From the NCBI GenBank assembly GCA_944380845.1, contig CALWIU010000035.1:1-32934 (forward strand): 32,934 nucleotides of DNA. Direction: 5' to 3'. The DNA comes from an uncultured Clostridia bacterium. Its GTDB lineage: Bacteria > Bacillota > Clostridia > Oscillospirales > Acutalibacteraceae. Of the stretch, positions 6,425 through 14,179 are shown one piece after another (the first letter of the stretch is position 1; every line of letters begins with the position of its first letter). A program made the translations under genes and the position numbers. The notes beneath the pieces are model-generated. The model searched no databases, was not told the DNA's origin, and saw only the letters and a list, made by a program, of their open reading frames with translations.

Positions 6425-8060
6425 TAAATCGGCAAACAGCAAGAATGCAAACAACAAGAATAATGAATATGTGCCTTCCTATATTGATGAGATCATTGAG
6501 GAAGAAACCAGCCAGCGCAAAAAGCGTTTACCTGGCATGAGCATCAGCACCCGTCTGTTTTTATATATCATGACGATGGTGCTGATTTTTATCGCGACCA
6601 TTATTTTTGTTGACACGCGGCTTTTGAATGTCGCCCATATTTTTTCCACCGCCTGGCAGCTTTGGGAACTGGGGGACGAGGTCAACGCCCTGTATCAAAC
6701 AGACGGCGATTTTTTGCAGGGGCTTTCCGATCTGGAAAATAAATACAGCATTTCTCTGGAAATATATGATGCAAATGATCATTTGGTTTATTCCTCTGAT
6801 TCAAATCCGGATCATTACGGGGAAGATACAGATCAATCCCTAATCCGCCATTATGAATTGATTGCCTCCAGCGACATCGGCGTAAATCGACATTTTGAAA
6901 TCCAGCGGGATCTTGCTTCCAGCTTTCAAATGGAATATATCGTCTATGTTTCGACGCTGGAAAATAATTATACGGTCAAAGCCTATAAAATGAAATCGCC
7001 GGTTGATGAAGGCGTGCAAATGGCCATACAAACCGTGGCATTTACCGCGATCGGAATTATTTTTATTTCCGCAATTATCATCCGGCTGTTTTCTGTCAGG
7101 TTTACAAACCCGCTGAAAGAGATCAGTGCAGTGACGCAAAAAATGGCGCAGCTTGATTTTTCAAAGCGCTGTCCGCCCAGTCGCACAAAGGAGATTGCCG
7201 TCCTGTCCAACTCGGTCAATGTAATGAGCGAGTCATTGCAGGCGACGCTTGAAGACTTGCGCGAAAAAAACAAAAAACTGCAAGATGATTACGAGAAAGA
7301 AAAGACGCTGGAACACCTACGGTTTGATTTTATTACCGGCGCGTCACATGAACTGAAGACCCCTATCGCGATCATCCAGGGGTATGCGGAAGGGTTGACC
7401 TATTTTGTCGATTCTGACCCTGAGACTGCGAAGCAATATGCCGAAACCATTGTCGGTGAAACCAAGCGCATGAACGATCTTGTTTTGCGGCTGCTGGAAA
7501 TTATCCGCTATGATTCCGGCGATTACATCATCAACCGGGCGGTATTCGATGTACATGATCTGGTGCAGGAATGGTTCACCCGGGAAGAAAATATCCTGGC
7601 GGAAAAACAGATCCGTTATATGAATACCATTCCCCAGGGGCTGATGGGCAGCGGCGATGCGATGCTTTTGGGTGTAGCAGTAAGCAATTATCTGTCCAAC
7701 GGCGTTTCGCATATCGGCGGCGAGCGGCTGCTGAAAACATGGTGTACGGATACTGGTACCGCCTATCGAATCAGCGTTTTCAATACCGGCGACCCGATCG
7801 CCGATAAGGATATTGATAAAATCTGGTCAAGCTTTTACCGCGCGGATAAATCCATGTCGCGGAAAGAGGGACGCTTCGGTCTGGGATTGGCTGCCGTTTC
7901 ATCGATACAACACCTGCACGGGCAGGCTTTTGGTGTCGAAAATATGGAGGGCGGCGTCCGGTTCTGGTTCGATATTGAAAAAGCCAGTGAAGAGGAAATC
8001 GAACAGGCGAAAAAAAATTATGGAATAAAGGCAGTCGGGGGGACTTATTGTGGCAGTTAA
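6414..8060 (+). CDS. Membrane sensor histidine kinase
   Basis: The 548-residue protein has an unusual Asn/Lys-rich, acidic cytoplasmic N-terminus (residues 1-45). TM1 is about 48-66, an extracytoplasmic sensor region about 67-200, TM2 about 203-225, and a HAMP region follows. The dimerisation/phosphoacceptor domain has H312 in GASHELKTPIAIIQGY. The catalytic domain has an N-box (VSNYLSNGVSH), a G1 region (FNTGDPIADKDI), an F-box (WSSFYRADKS) and a G2 loop (GRFGLGLAAV). It resembles VanS-like kinases of Firmicutes. The ATG at 6414 lies within the regulator's last codons with GAGG upstream. The stop overlaps the transporter GTG by another 11 bases. The ligand is unknown. Confidence 0.93.
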   Translation: MTDNKSANSKNANNKNNEYVPSYIDEIIEEETSQRKKRLPGMSISTRLFLYIMTMVLIFIATIIFVDTRLLNVAHIFSTAWQLWELGDEVNALYQTDGDFLQGLSDLENKYSISLEIYDANDHLVYSSDSNPDHYGEDTDQSLIRHYELIASSDIGVNRHFEIQRDLASSFQMEYIVYVSTLENNYTVKAYKMKSPVDEGVQMAIQTVAFTAIGIIFISAIIIRLFSVRFTNPLKEISAVTQKMAQLDFSKRCPPSRTKEIAVLSNSVNVMSESLQATLEDLREKNKKLQDDYEKEKTLEHLRFDFITGASHELKTPIAIIQGYAEGLTYFVDSDPETAKQYAETIVGETKRMNDLVLRLLEIIRYDSGDYIINRAVFDVHDLVQEWFTREENILAEKQIRYMNTIPQGLMGSGDAMLLGVAVSNYLSNGVSHIGGERLLKTWCTDTGTAYRISVFNTGDPIADKDIDKIWSSFYRADKSMSRKEGRFGLGLAAVSSIQHLHGQAFGVENMEGGVRFWFDIEKASEEEIEQAKKNYGIKAVGGTYCGS

Positions 8061-9528
8061 AACGAAAAAAGAGACAGCACCCGTCAAGGAACATCCAAAC
8101 CGAATCGGTATCAGGGAAGGGCTGGGCTATATGCTCGGCGACGCCGGGAACCTGTTTGTTTTGACTTATGTTTCTTCCTTTTTAAAGGTGTTTTACACCG
8201 ATGTACTGAAAATATCAGAAAAAAAAGCCGCTACGCTGTTTCTGATTTCCCGTTTGTGGGATGCTGTCAATGACCCGATGTGGGGTGCGCTTGTAGCGCG
8301 GCGCAAACCGACCAAAAACGGGAAATTCCGCCCGTATCTGAAAACCGTATCGATTCCGCTGGGCATTTCCGCGATCCTCTGCTTTGTGGATTTCCGGATG
8401 TTTACACAAAGCGAAACGATGATTCTTGTTTTTGCCTATATCACCTATATCCTGTTCGGGATGCTGTATACCGGTATTAACATTCCCTTTGGGTCGCTGG
8501 CTTCTGTAATCACCGATGATCCCAAGGGCAGAACGCTGCTTTCTACTTTCCGTTCCATCGGTGGGGGAATCGGCGGCGCCGCTCCGTTGCTGCTGGCTCC
8601 GTTGCTGATCTACAAAACCGTCGGTGTGAACGCAGATGGCTCCGAAATCCAGGCTGCGGATGCGGGCGGTATGCTTTGGTTCGCAGTTGCCATGGGCGTT
8701 TTGTCTATGATCTTTTATATGATGTGCTATGGCTCGACAAAAGAACGGGTCCCTTCAGAATCGCATCCCAAGGTCAATATGAAAGCTACTTATTTGGGAA
8801 TGCTGAAAAGCCGTCCCTTTGTTACCTGCGCTCTGGCAGGTGTGCTGATCAGCGGTCAGCTGCAATTTGCTTCGCTGAACCAGTATTTATATAAAAATTA
8901 TTTTGAAAACACCAATCTGTCGATTATCGGTACCATCGCAAATTATTTGCCCATGGCTGTCATGATCCTTTTTATGCCCAAGCTCGTGGAGCGTTTCGGC
9001 AAAAAGGAGCTTTGCGGGATCGGCACTTTCTTTTCGGCGGCTGCGTCGGTACTGATGTATTTTATTGTACCTCGATGCGAGCGTCTCGGCAGCGCGCCTG
9101 TGGTATTTATGATCTTTTTGTTTATCATCGGTTTTGGATATTCCTTCGTCAGTATTACCAACTGGGCGGTTGTTGCCGATGTGATTGATTATCAGGAATA
9201 CAAAACCGGCCTGCGCTGTGAAAGTACAATTTACGCTGTTTATACTTTTTGCCGCAAACTCGGACAAACGGCGGCAGATACCGGCGGATTGCTGTTGTTG
9301 AGCAGCATAGCGGGCTATGATGGCGCGACCATGGGCAGCAGCGGTTATATTCCCGGCGTCGGCGAGGGCATTTTGTTTGTTTGCACGATTGTTCCGGCCG
9401 TGGTATACACGCTGGTATTCCTGCTGATGCAGTTTGGCTACCCGCTGACAAAAGGCAGATTGCAGCCCATTTATGATGCCATCCGCGAAAAACGGGAAGC
9501 GCGCATGGCGGCAGCAGAAGCGGAATAA
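8050..9528 (+). CDS. GPH-family (glycoside-pentoside-hexuronide) MFS sugar transporter
   Basis: This 492-residue transporter has about 12 membrane segments and GPH hallmarks: GYMLGDAGN near the N-terminus, LFLISRLWDAVNDPMWG, and the late motif WAVVADVIDYQEYKTGLR that GPH carriers place before helix 10 or 11. Family members are cation symporters for glycosides, pentosides or uronides; the substrate cannot be deduced. The start is a GTG at 8050 with GGGGGA upstream. It lies inside the kinase gene's 3' end (11-base overlap), so transporter synthesis is tied to the two-component system. A bidirectional-type terminator follows at 9549-9584. Confidence 0.9.
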   Translation: MAVKTKKETAPVKEHPNRIGIREGLGYMLGDAGNLFVLTYVSSFLKVFYTDVLKISEKKAATLFLISRLWDAVNDPMWGALVARRKPTKNGKFRPYLKTVSIPLGISAILCFVDFRMFTQSETMILVFAYITYILFGMLYTGINIPFGSLASVITDDPKGRTLLSTFRSIGGGIGGAAPLLLAPLLIYKTVGVNADGSEIQAADAGGMLWFAVAMGVLSMIFYMMCYGSTKERVPSESHPKVNMKATYLGMLKSRPFVTCALAGVLISGQLQFASLNQYLYKNYFENTNLSIIGTIANYLPMAVMILFMPKLVERFGKKELCGIGTFFSAAASVLMYFIVPRCERLGSAPVVFMIFLFIIGFGYSFVSITNWAVVADVIDYQEYKTGLRCESTIYAVYTFCRKLGQTAADTGGLLLLSSIAGYDGATMGSSGYIPGVGEGILFVCTIVPAVVYTLVFLLMQFGYPLTKGRLQPIYDAIREKREARMAAAEAE

Positions 9529-9548
9529 AAAGCAAGGCATTACTCTAT

Positions 9549-9584
9549 AAAAAAGGACGCAGCTTTCGTCTGCGTTCTTTTTTT
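9549..9584. terminator. Intrinsic terminator after the GPH transporter
   Basis: An 8-bp stem (9555-9562 with 9570-9577, one G-T pair) is followed by seven T (9578-9584). Six A precede the stem, so it can also work on the minus strand for the spoVA transcript. Confidence 0.88.
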
Positions 9585-9824
9585 GACTTTAACAAAGAAA
9601 TCATTCATCCGGTTTTACCAGGCACCGATGATTTACAAGACTTTAGGAAGGAATGCAAAGATCATTCAGGCTTCTGTATATTTCTTTTTGTTTTCTGTTT
9701 TAAAAGCCCTGTTTCTACGGCTTACTGTTCTGAAAGCAAAAACAGCAGGAAAGCAGCAGGGCAGATGAAAAACCGCAAATTCTGAGCGGCGGTGTGCATT
9801 GTTTCCTTCATTGCCGGCAGAAGC

Positions 9825-10850
9825 TCAGGATTCCTCTGGGGCACAGAGCCAGACGGCGTGGGCGATCCCGGGAATGTTGCTGCCTTGCTGAGCGGTTGTG
9901 GTTGACATCAAAGCGCCGGTTCCCACAAACAAAACATTCCGTATTTTGCCGCTGCAAAGGCGTTTGTAATAATACGAGCTGATAACCGAAGCAGAACAGC
10001 CGCATCCGGAGCCACCGGCGTGAACATCCTGCGTGCGCGGATCAAAGATCAGGTTTCCGCAGTCCTCATGAACGGTGGAGAGATCAACCGATTCTCGTTC
10101 TTTTAATAAATCCAGAAGGAGATGGGATCCGATCATTCCGAGATCACCGGTAACAATTTGATCGAAATCTTCTGCTTTTTTTCCGGTATCCCGCAAGAAA
10201 TCAATAATGGTACAGGCGGCAGCCGGCGCCATGGCAGCCCCCATATTGTTTGCATCGGTTATGCCTAAATCACGAATTCTGCCGATCATGACCGCACGAA
10301 CGAAGGGTCGTTCCGGAAGATGTTTGCCGAACAAAACAGCGCCCGCGCCGGTTACCGTTCTTTGCGCGGTGGCGGGACGCTGACCGCCATATTCCAACGG
10401 AAAACGAAATTGCCGCTCCGCTGAACAAAAATGGGAAGAAGCGGCGGCAATGGCAAGATCTGCCGCGCCGCTATCGGTTGCCAAACCAGCCAAAGCCATG
10501 GCCAGTGCCATTGTCGAACAGGCGCCGAACAATCCGGCAAAGGGAATATCGGTGTTCTTGGCAAAGAACGCGGATGCGACGCATTGATTTAATAAATCCC
10601 CGGCAAAAATCATATCGATGTCCGCATACACTTTTCCCGCTTTGATCAACGCACGACTGACCGCGTCGGATGTCAGCCGGCTTTCGCACTGCTCCCATGT
10701 CCCCTCGCAAATTTTATCGCTTTCGTAGCAAATATCAAATTCCTCTTTCAGCGGGCCTTCTCGCTCTGTCTTTCCGACCGCTGCCGCACCGGCAAGCAGG
10801 GAAGGGCGGTTCGGCAGTTCGATAACATATCTTCCGATTCGTTTTGCCAT
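9825..10850 (-). CDS. spoVAD: Stage V sporulation protein AD
   Basis: SpoVAD is a soluble, thiolase-fold protein of the spore inner membrane channel that binds and moves dipicolinic acid into the forespore. The 341 residues are the usual length. Family blocks are visible: CEGTWEQCES, DIDMIFAGDLLNQC, FAGLFGACSTMALAMALA, QRTVTGAGAV, GSHLLLDLLKER and GGSGCGCSA. I chose the ATG at 10850, with AAGGATG upstream overlapping the spoVAC stop; a GTG three codons earlier is less well placed. It lies 13 bases after spoVAC in the same direction. The expected third gene of the clostridial trio, spoVAE, does not follow. Confidence 0.95.
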   Translation of the reverse strand: MAKRIGRYVIELPNRPSLLAGAAAVGKTEREGPLKEEFDICYESDKICEGTWEQCESRLTSDAVSRALIKAGKVYADIDMIFAGDLLNQCVASAFFAKNTDIPFAGLFGACSTMALAMALAGLATDSGAADLAIAAASSHFCSAERQFRFPLEYGGQRPATAQRTVTGAGAVLFGKHLPERPFVRAVMIGRIRDLGITDANNMGAAMAPAAACTIIDFLRDTGKKAEDFDQIVTGDLGMIGSHLLLDLLKERESVDLSTVHEDCGNLIFDPRTQDVHAGGSGCGCSASVISSYYYKRLCSGKIRNVLFVGTGALMSTTTAQQGSNIPGIAHAVWLCAPEES

Positions 10851-10863
10851 TGTTCGCACATCC

Positions 10864-11313
10864 TTATCCGTTCAATACAAAGCAGTAATCAATCAGTCCG
10901 TAAATGGCAGCCAGACTGCACCCATAGGCAATCACCGGCCCTGCCAGCGTAAACATCTTTGCACCTGTACCCAAAACTTTGCCTTCTGTTTGAAATTCCA
11001 TTGCCGGTGATACAACGGAATTGGCAAAACCGGTAATAGGCACAAATGTTCCTGCGCCAGCAAATTTAGCAATTTTTCCAAACAAACCCATACCGGTTAA
11101 CGCTGCGGTCAGGGCGATCAGGGTGACGGAAACAGCAAGAGAAGCGGTGTCTTCTGTCATTCCCAAATATCGGTACAGTGTTAATAGCCCCTGCGCAAAG
11201 CAACAAATCAGTCCGCCGACCAAAAAGGCTTTCATCGTGTTCCAAAGGGTACTTGATGGGGGAACGGCTTTTTTTACCATCCTGTCATAAGCGGGATCAG
11301 GTGCTTTTTTCAT
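10864..11313 (-). CDS. spoVAC: Stage V sporulation protein AC
   Basis: SpoVAC is a small membrane protein of the dipicolinic acid channel; the Bacillus protein behaves as a mechanosensitive channel during germination. The 149-residue product has about four membrane segments and the conserved motifs KAFLVGGLICCFAQG and KFAGAGTFVPITGFANSVVSPA. The start at 11313 has AAAGGATG upstream. A forespore sigma-G promoter is expected. The only candidate I see is a weak AATACTA box on the minus strand at 11349-11355 without a convincing -35. The gene forms an operon with spoVAD. Confidence 0.95.
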   Translation of the reverse strand: MKKAPDPAYDRMVKKAVPPSSTLWNTMKAFLVGGLICCFAQGLLTLYRYLGMTEDTASLAVSVTLIALTAALTGMGLFGKIAKFAGAGTFVPITGFANSVVSPAMEFQTEGKVLGTGAKMFTLAGPVIAYGCSLAAIYGLIDYCFVLNG

Positions 11314-11393
11314 GTTGCGACATCCTTTCATGCAAGTATTCTATGAAATAGTATTTCCGGTGTCACAAAAATTCGCACTGTAAAATTTTGTGC

Positions 11394-11422
11394 AAAAAAA
11401 AGACGCTGCATCAAGCAGCGTC
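11394..11422 (-). terminator. Intrinsic terminator after the PP2C-like gene
   Basis: Perfect 8-bp GC-rich arms (11402-11409 and 11415-11422) with a 5-base loop are followed on the minus strand by eight T (11394-11401). It isolates the spoVA operon from the upstream gene. Confidence 0.92.
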
Positions 11423-11436
11423 CAAAAAGTTGATTG

Positions 11437-12738
11437 TCAGCGATCCTCAAGCTCGCCGTTCTCAGGAGCTTCAACAGCAGGGGGTTCGTCATTGCTCGGC
11501 TCGTCAGCAGAGGGGGTATCGCCTGAATCCGGTGTCTCGTCAGAAGGCTCATTGTTCGGCGCTTCTGTCGGAGCATCCGTTTCCGGCGGATCGGTCTGCG
11601 GCGGATCGGTTCTCGGAGCCTCAGTCGGCCGTCTTGTCGTTGTGGTCCGGCGGGTGGTTGTGGTGGAGCGGCGCGTTTCCTCATTGTCTTCTTCGTCATT
11701 CGCGTCGGTTTCTGTTTCTGACTCATCCGAAACAGAAGCGCTGGGCTCTGTCGGGCGGGAATTTGAGGGCAGCGTAATCAGGTTGGCGGCAGGTTCGCTG
11801 ATAGAGGGTTCAGATTCTGTCTCCTGTTCCGTTGTCCTGCCGGCGGTCAGCCTGTCGATAAAGCCATACCGCTGATTTGCAAAATACAGTCCCGCGACCA
11901 ACGCGACCAAAATCAACAGTAAGATCAACACAATAAGCGGCGCTTTGCTCGGTTTGGTCAGATCCTGCTGTTCTTCCGCCGGTTCATCGGCGGCGGCATC
12001 CTCCGGGGTTTCTGCTACAGCCCCTGCAACGGGAACTTCGACCGGCGTCAGATTTTCCAGCAGGACGGCAACGGCGCTTTCCGCTCCGTTTTCATTCGCC
12101 TGATCCACTAATTTCTGACAGGCTTGTTTCGGAGAAATGGCGTTGCGCAGGATATCCATGATCTGCTCGTCTGTGGTGTATTCATAGACTTCCTTGCTCA
12201 GAACCAAAACTTCGGTGTTTGGTTGGATGTTGGGAATAATTTTGCAATAAACATCAGAAGTTGGCAGTTCAGCATCTTTTTTATCGTTTTCCTCTTCAGC
12301 AAAAGGAATCTGATCTAAATAGGTTCCGTCGTAGACATAAACGGCGTTATCGCCGGTATTCGCAATATAGACATTGTCCTGAAAATGGTATAACAGCGTT
12401 GCGGAAAAGGCTTCATACGCGCCTTTTTGCATGGAAAGCTCGCGAAACGCATGATTGAAAAAGGAATCAGCTTCCGCAGGGAAGGACTCGCCGGAGGATT
12501 TGATGGCGGCAAGGTGCTTGGAAAGAATCTGCATTGCCGTTTCCGCCGCTTTGGTTTCACGGTCGCCGGAGGCAACCGCCAACACGATTTCACCGCTTAA
12601 TGTTCCTGCGCCTTTATATCCTTTGTCCGCTGCTTCCGTCAGCAGAACCTTACCGTTCATATTGATGTTGCAGCCGTTCAGATTGGTGTTTTTATCCGGT
12701 TTGGTAATGACAACCGCTTCCGTTTTCATTCGTATCAT
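11437..12738 (-). CDS. Membrane-anchored PP2C-like protein with degenerate active site and Thr/Pro-rich tail
   Basis: The 433-residue protein has three parts. Residues 1-230 follow the PP2C (PPM) phosphatase order: an ADKG element (37-40), GEIVLAVASGD (49-59), YIANTGDNAVYVYDG (124-138, the GDSR-like motif) and VLVLSKEVYEY (178-188). The metal-binding aspartates are missing: the usual DGxGG is SGDRE, the usual SDGL is SKEV, and the final DN is replaced by ES near 220. Residues about 268-287 are one transmembrane helix. Residues 290-433 are a low-complexity tail with TTTTRR repeats, then DPPQTDPPETDAP and an acidic end, probably outside the cell. It may be a pseudophosphatase or scaffold rather than an enzyme. 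The ATG at 12738 has AAAGGTGA upstream. It has its own promoter and terminator. Confidence 0.7.
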   Translation of the reverse strand: MIRMKTEAVVITKPDKNTNLNGCNINMNGKVLLTEAADKGYKGAGTLSGEIVLAVASGDRETKAAETAMQILSKHLAAIKSSGESFPAEADSFFNHAFRELSMQKGAYEAFSATLLYHFQDNVYIANTGDNAVYVYDGTYLDQIPFAEEENDKKDAELPTSDVYCKIIPNIQPNTEVLVLSKEVYEYTTDEQIMDILRNAISPKQACQKLVDQANENGAESAVAVLLENLTPVEVPVAGAVAETPEDAAADEPAEEQQDLTKPSKAPLIVLILLLILVALVAGLYFANQRYGFIDRLTAGRTTEQETESEPSISEPAANLITLPSNSRPTEPSASVSDESETETDANDEEDNEETRRSTTTTRRTTTTRRPTEAPRTDPPQTDPPETDAPTEAPNNEPSDETPDSGDTPSADEPSNDEPPAVEAPENGELEDR

Positions 12739-12794
12739 ATCGTTCACCTTTCCAGTCGGTATCGTCAAATCAAGTCTGCAAAAAACCAACTATT

Positions 12795-12823
12795 ATAATA
12801 TCATTTTGATTGGCATCAGTCAA
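12795..12823 (-). promoter_or_regulatory. SigA-type promoter of the PP2C-like gene
   Basis: On the minus strand: TTGACT (12818-12823, overlapping the folC stop), a 17-base spacer and TATTAT (12795-12800). A TATAAT shifted three bases gives a longer spacer. Confidence 0.75.
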
Positions 12824-14118
12824 CTGCCTTTTGTAAATAATTCATGGATTCGATCCATCAAGTGGCGGCGGGTATCTCCGGCAAGATAAAGCGAGCCGCA
12901 AACAACCATTGCGTCGTAATTTTTCAGTAAAGTCAGTCCCAGATCAACAGCCTCGATCGGGTCGGGAACAGGGCGCGAAGAGACATTCTTTTCCCTGATT
13001 TTTTCACAAAGACTTTGCGCATCCAACGCCCGCTGATTGGAGGGTGTTGTGGTGATAACAGAAGAAAAACAGGGCAGCAGATGAGCAAGCGCTTTGTCGA
13101 TGTCCTTATCCGCCATCATCCCCATAACGGCAAGAATTTTTTTGCCCGGCAATTGCTTCTGCAAAAGGGAAGAGAGGGCAGCAGTAGACGCATCATTATG
13201 TGAGCCGTCAAGAAGAATCGGCGGTTTTTCTAACAAAAGTTCACAGCGCGCGGGATTTTTGGTGTTTTCGATTCCCCGGCGGATGGCTTCGTCTGAAACA
13301 GAAAAACCGGGACAGTGCCTTGCGGTTTCAACGGCAAGAGCTGCGTTTTCACTTTGAACAGATCCGGGCAGCGGCACATGAAAGCGGAAGCCTCGATAGA
13401 TTTCGTCAAACCCGGTCAGCGTTTCCTGTTGTGTGAGGATATCCTTTTTTTCTACAAGCGTCAAAGGCGCAGATTTTTCTTCGCAGATTCTGCGGATCAC
13501 AGCTTGTGCGCAGTCGGGAATGGTGTCGGGGCAAAACACAGGACGCTCCGGTTTGATAATGCCGCTTTTTTCAAAGGCGATCTGCTCAAGGGTGGATCCC
13601 AGCACTTTGGTGTGATCCAGAGAAATCGAGGTAATCACGCTCGCCAGGGGGGATTCAATGCAGTTTGTAGCATCGAACCGGCCGCCAAGTCCAGTTTCTA
13701 AAATAATAATATCGCATTTTGCTTTTGCAAAGATCACAAAAGCCGCAGCCGTTACCGCTTCAAACTCCGTAACGGTTTCGCCGTCCTTTTCGACTTTTCC
13801 GGCGGCTTCTTTGACCAATTCGGTCGCTTCTATTAAAGATTGGTCATCAACCGGAACACCATCGATCTGAATCCTCTCCTGAAAACAGGTAATGTATGGC
13901 GAAGTGAAAAGCCCGGTTTTATAACCGGCAGCACGAAAAATTTCACTGAGCATGACCGCGACCGAGCCTTTTCCGTTGGTGCCCGCGATATGAATATAGT
14001 TTAGTCTTTCCTGTGGGTTGCCTAAATACCGGCAAAGTGCGCGGATTCGCGAAAGCCCCGGTTTCATACCGAAGCGCATAAGCGAATGATAATAGGCAAT
14101 GGATTGTTCCAGGTTCAT
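12820..14118 (-). CDS. folC: Bifunctional folylpolyglutamate synthase / dihydrofolate synthase
   Basis: FolC adds glutamate to dihydropteroate and/or folates in an ATP-dependent Mur-ligase-type reaction in the cytoplasm. The 432-residue protein has NYIHIAGTNGKGSVAVML (P-loop), GLFTSPYITCFQERIQ, TEFEAVTAAAF, ILETGLGGRFDATN, ISLDHTKVLG, FEKSGIIKP and, in the C-terminal domain, LLDGSHNDAS and VCGSLYLAGD. Length and order are normal. Two adjacent ATG codons lie at 14121 and 14118; the second is better spaced from AAGGAAGG. It lies downstream of valS in the same direction with a hairpin between (14144-14167). It may rely on readthrough from valS, as in many Firmicutes with a valS-folC pair. Confidence 0.95.
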   Translation of the reverse strand: MNLEQSIAYYHSLMRFGMKPGLSRIRALCRYLGNPQERLNYIHIAGTNGKGSVAVMLSEIFRAAGYKTGLFTSPYITCFQERIQIDGVPVDDQSLIEATELVKEAAGKVEKDGETVTEFEAVTAAAFVIFAKAKCDIIILETGLGGRFDATNCIESPLASVITSISLDHTKVLGSTLEQIAFEKSGIIKPERPVFCPDTIPDCAQAVIRRICEEKSAPLTLVEKKDILTQQETLTGFDEIYRGFRFHVPLPGSVQSENAALAVETARHCPGFSVSDEAIRRGIENTKNPARCELLLEKPPILLDGSHNDASTAALSSLLQKQLPGKKILAVMGMMADKDIDKALAHLLPCFSSVITTTPSNQRALDAQSLCEKIREKNVSSRPVPDPIEAVDLGLTLLKNYDAMVVCGSLYLAGDTRRHLMDRIHELFTKGS

Positions 14119-14143
14119 CATATGCCTTCCTTCTTATAAGAGG

Positions 14144-14167
14144 AAAGCCCGCCGAAAAGCGGGCTTT
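14144..14167 (-). terminator. Hairpin between valS and folC, weak terminator or attenuator
   Basis: A 9-bp stem (14144-14152 with 14159-14167) carries a GC-rich core and a 6-base loop. On the minus strand the right arm ends in three T followed by CCTCTTAT, so the T-tract is poor. The folC ribosome site begins about 10 bases later, leaving no room for a promoter. Confidence 0.6.
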
Positions 14168-14179
14168 TCCAGTTCAAGA

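Noticed and set aside
9583-9768. 61-codon plus-strand frame after the GPH terminator
   Set aside because: No ribosome site, begins in the terminator T-tract, and the composition follows AT-rich DNA.
9722-9811. 29-codon minus-strand frame 13 bases after spoVAD
   Set aside because: It has a hydrophobic stretch and a modest GAAGGA before an inner ATG, but does not resemble SpoVAE and is too short to support as a gene.
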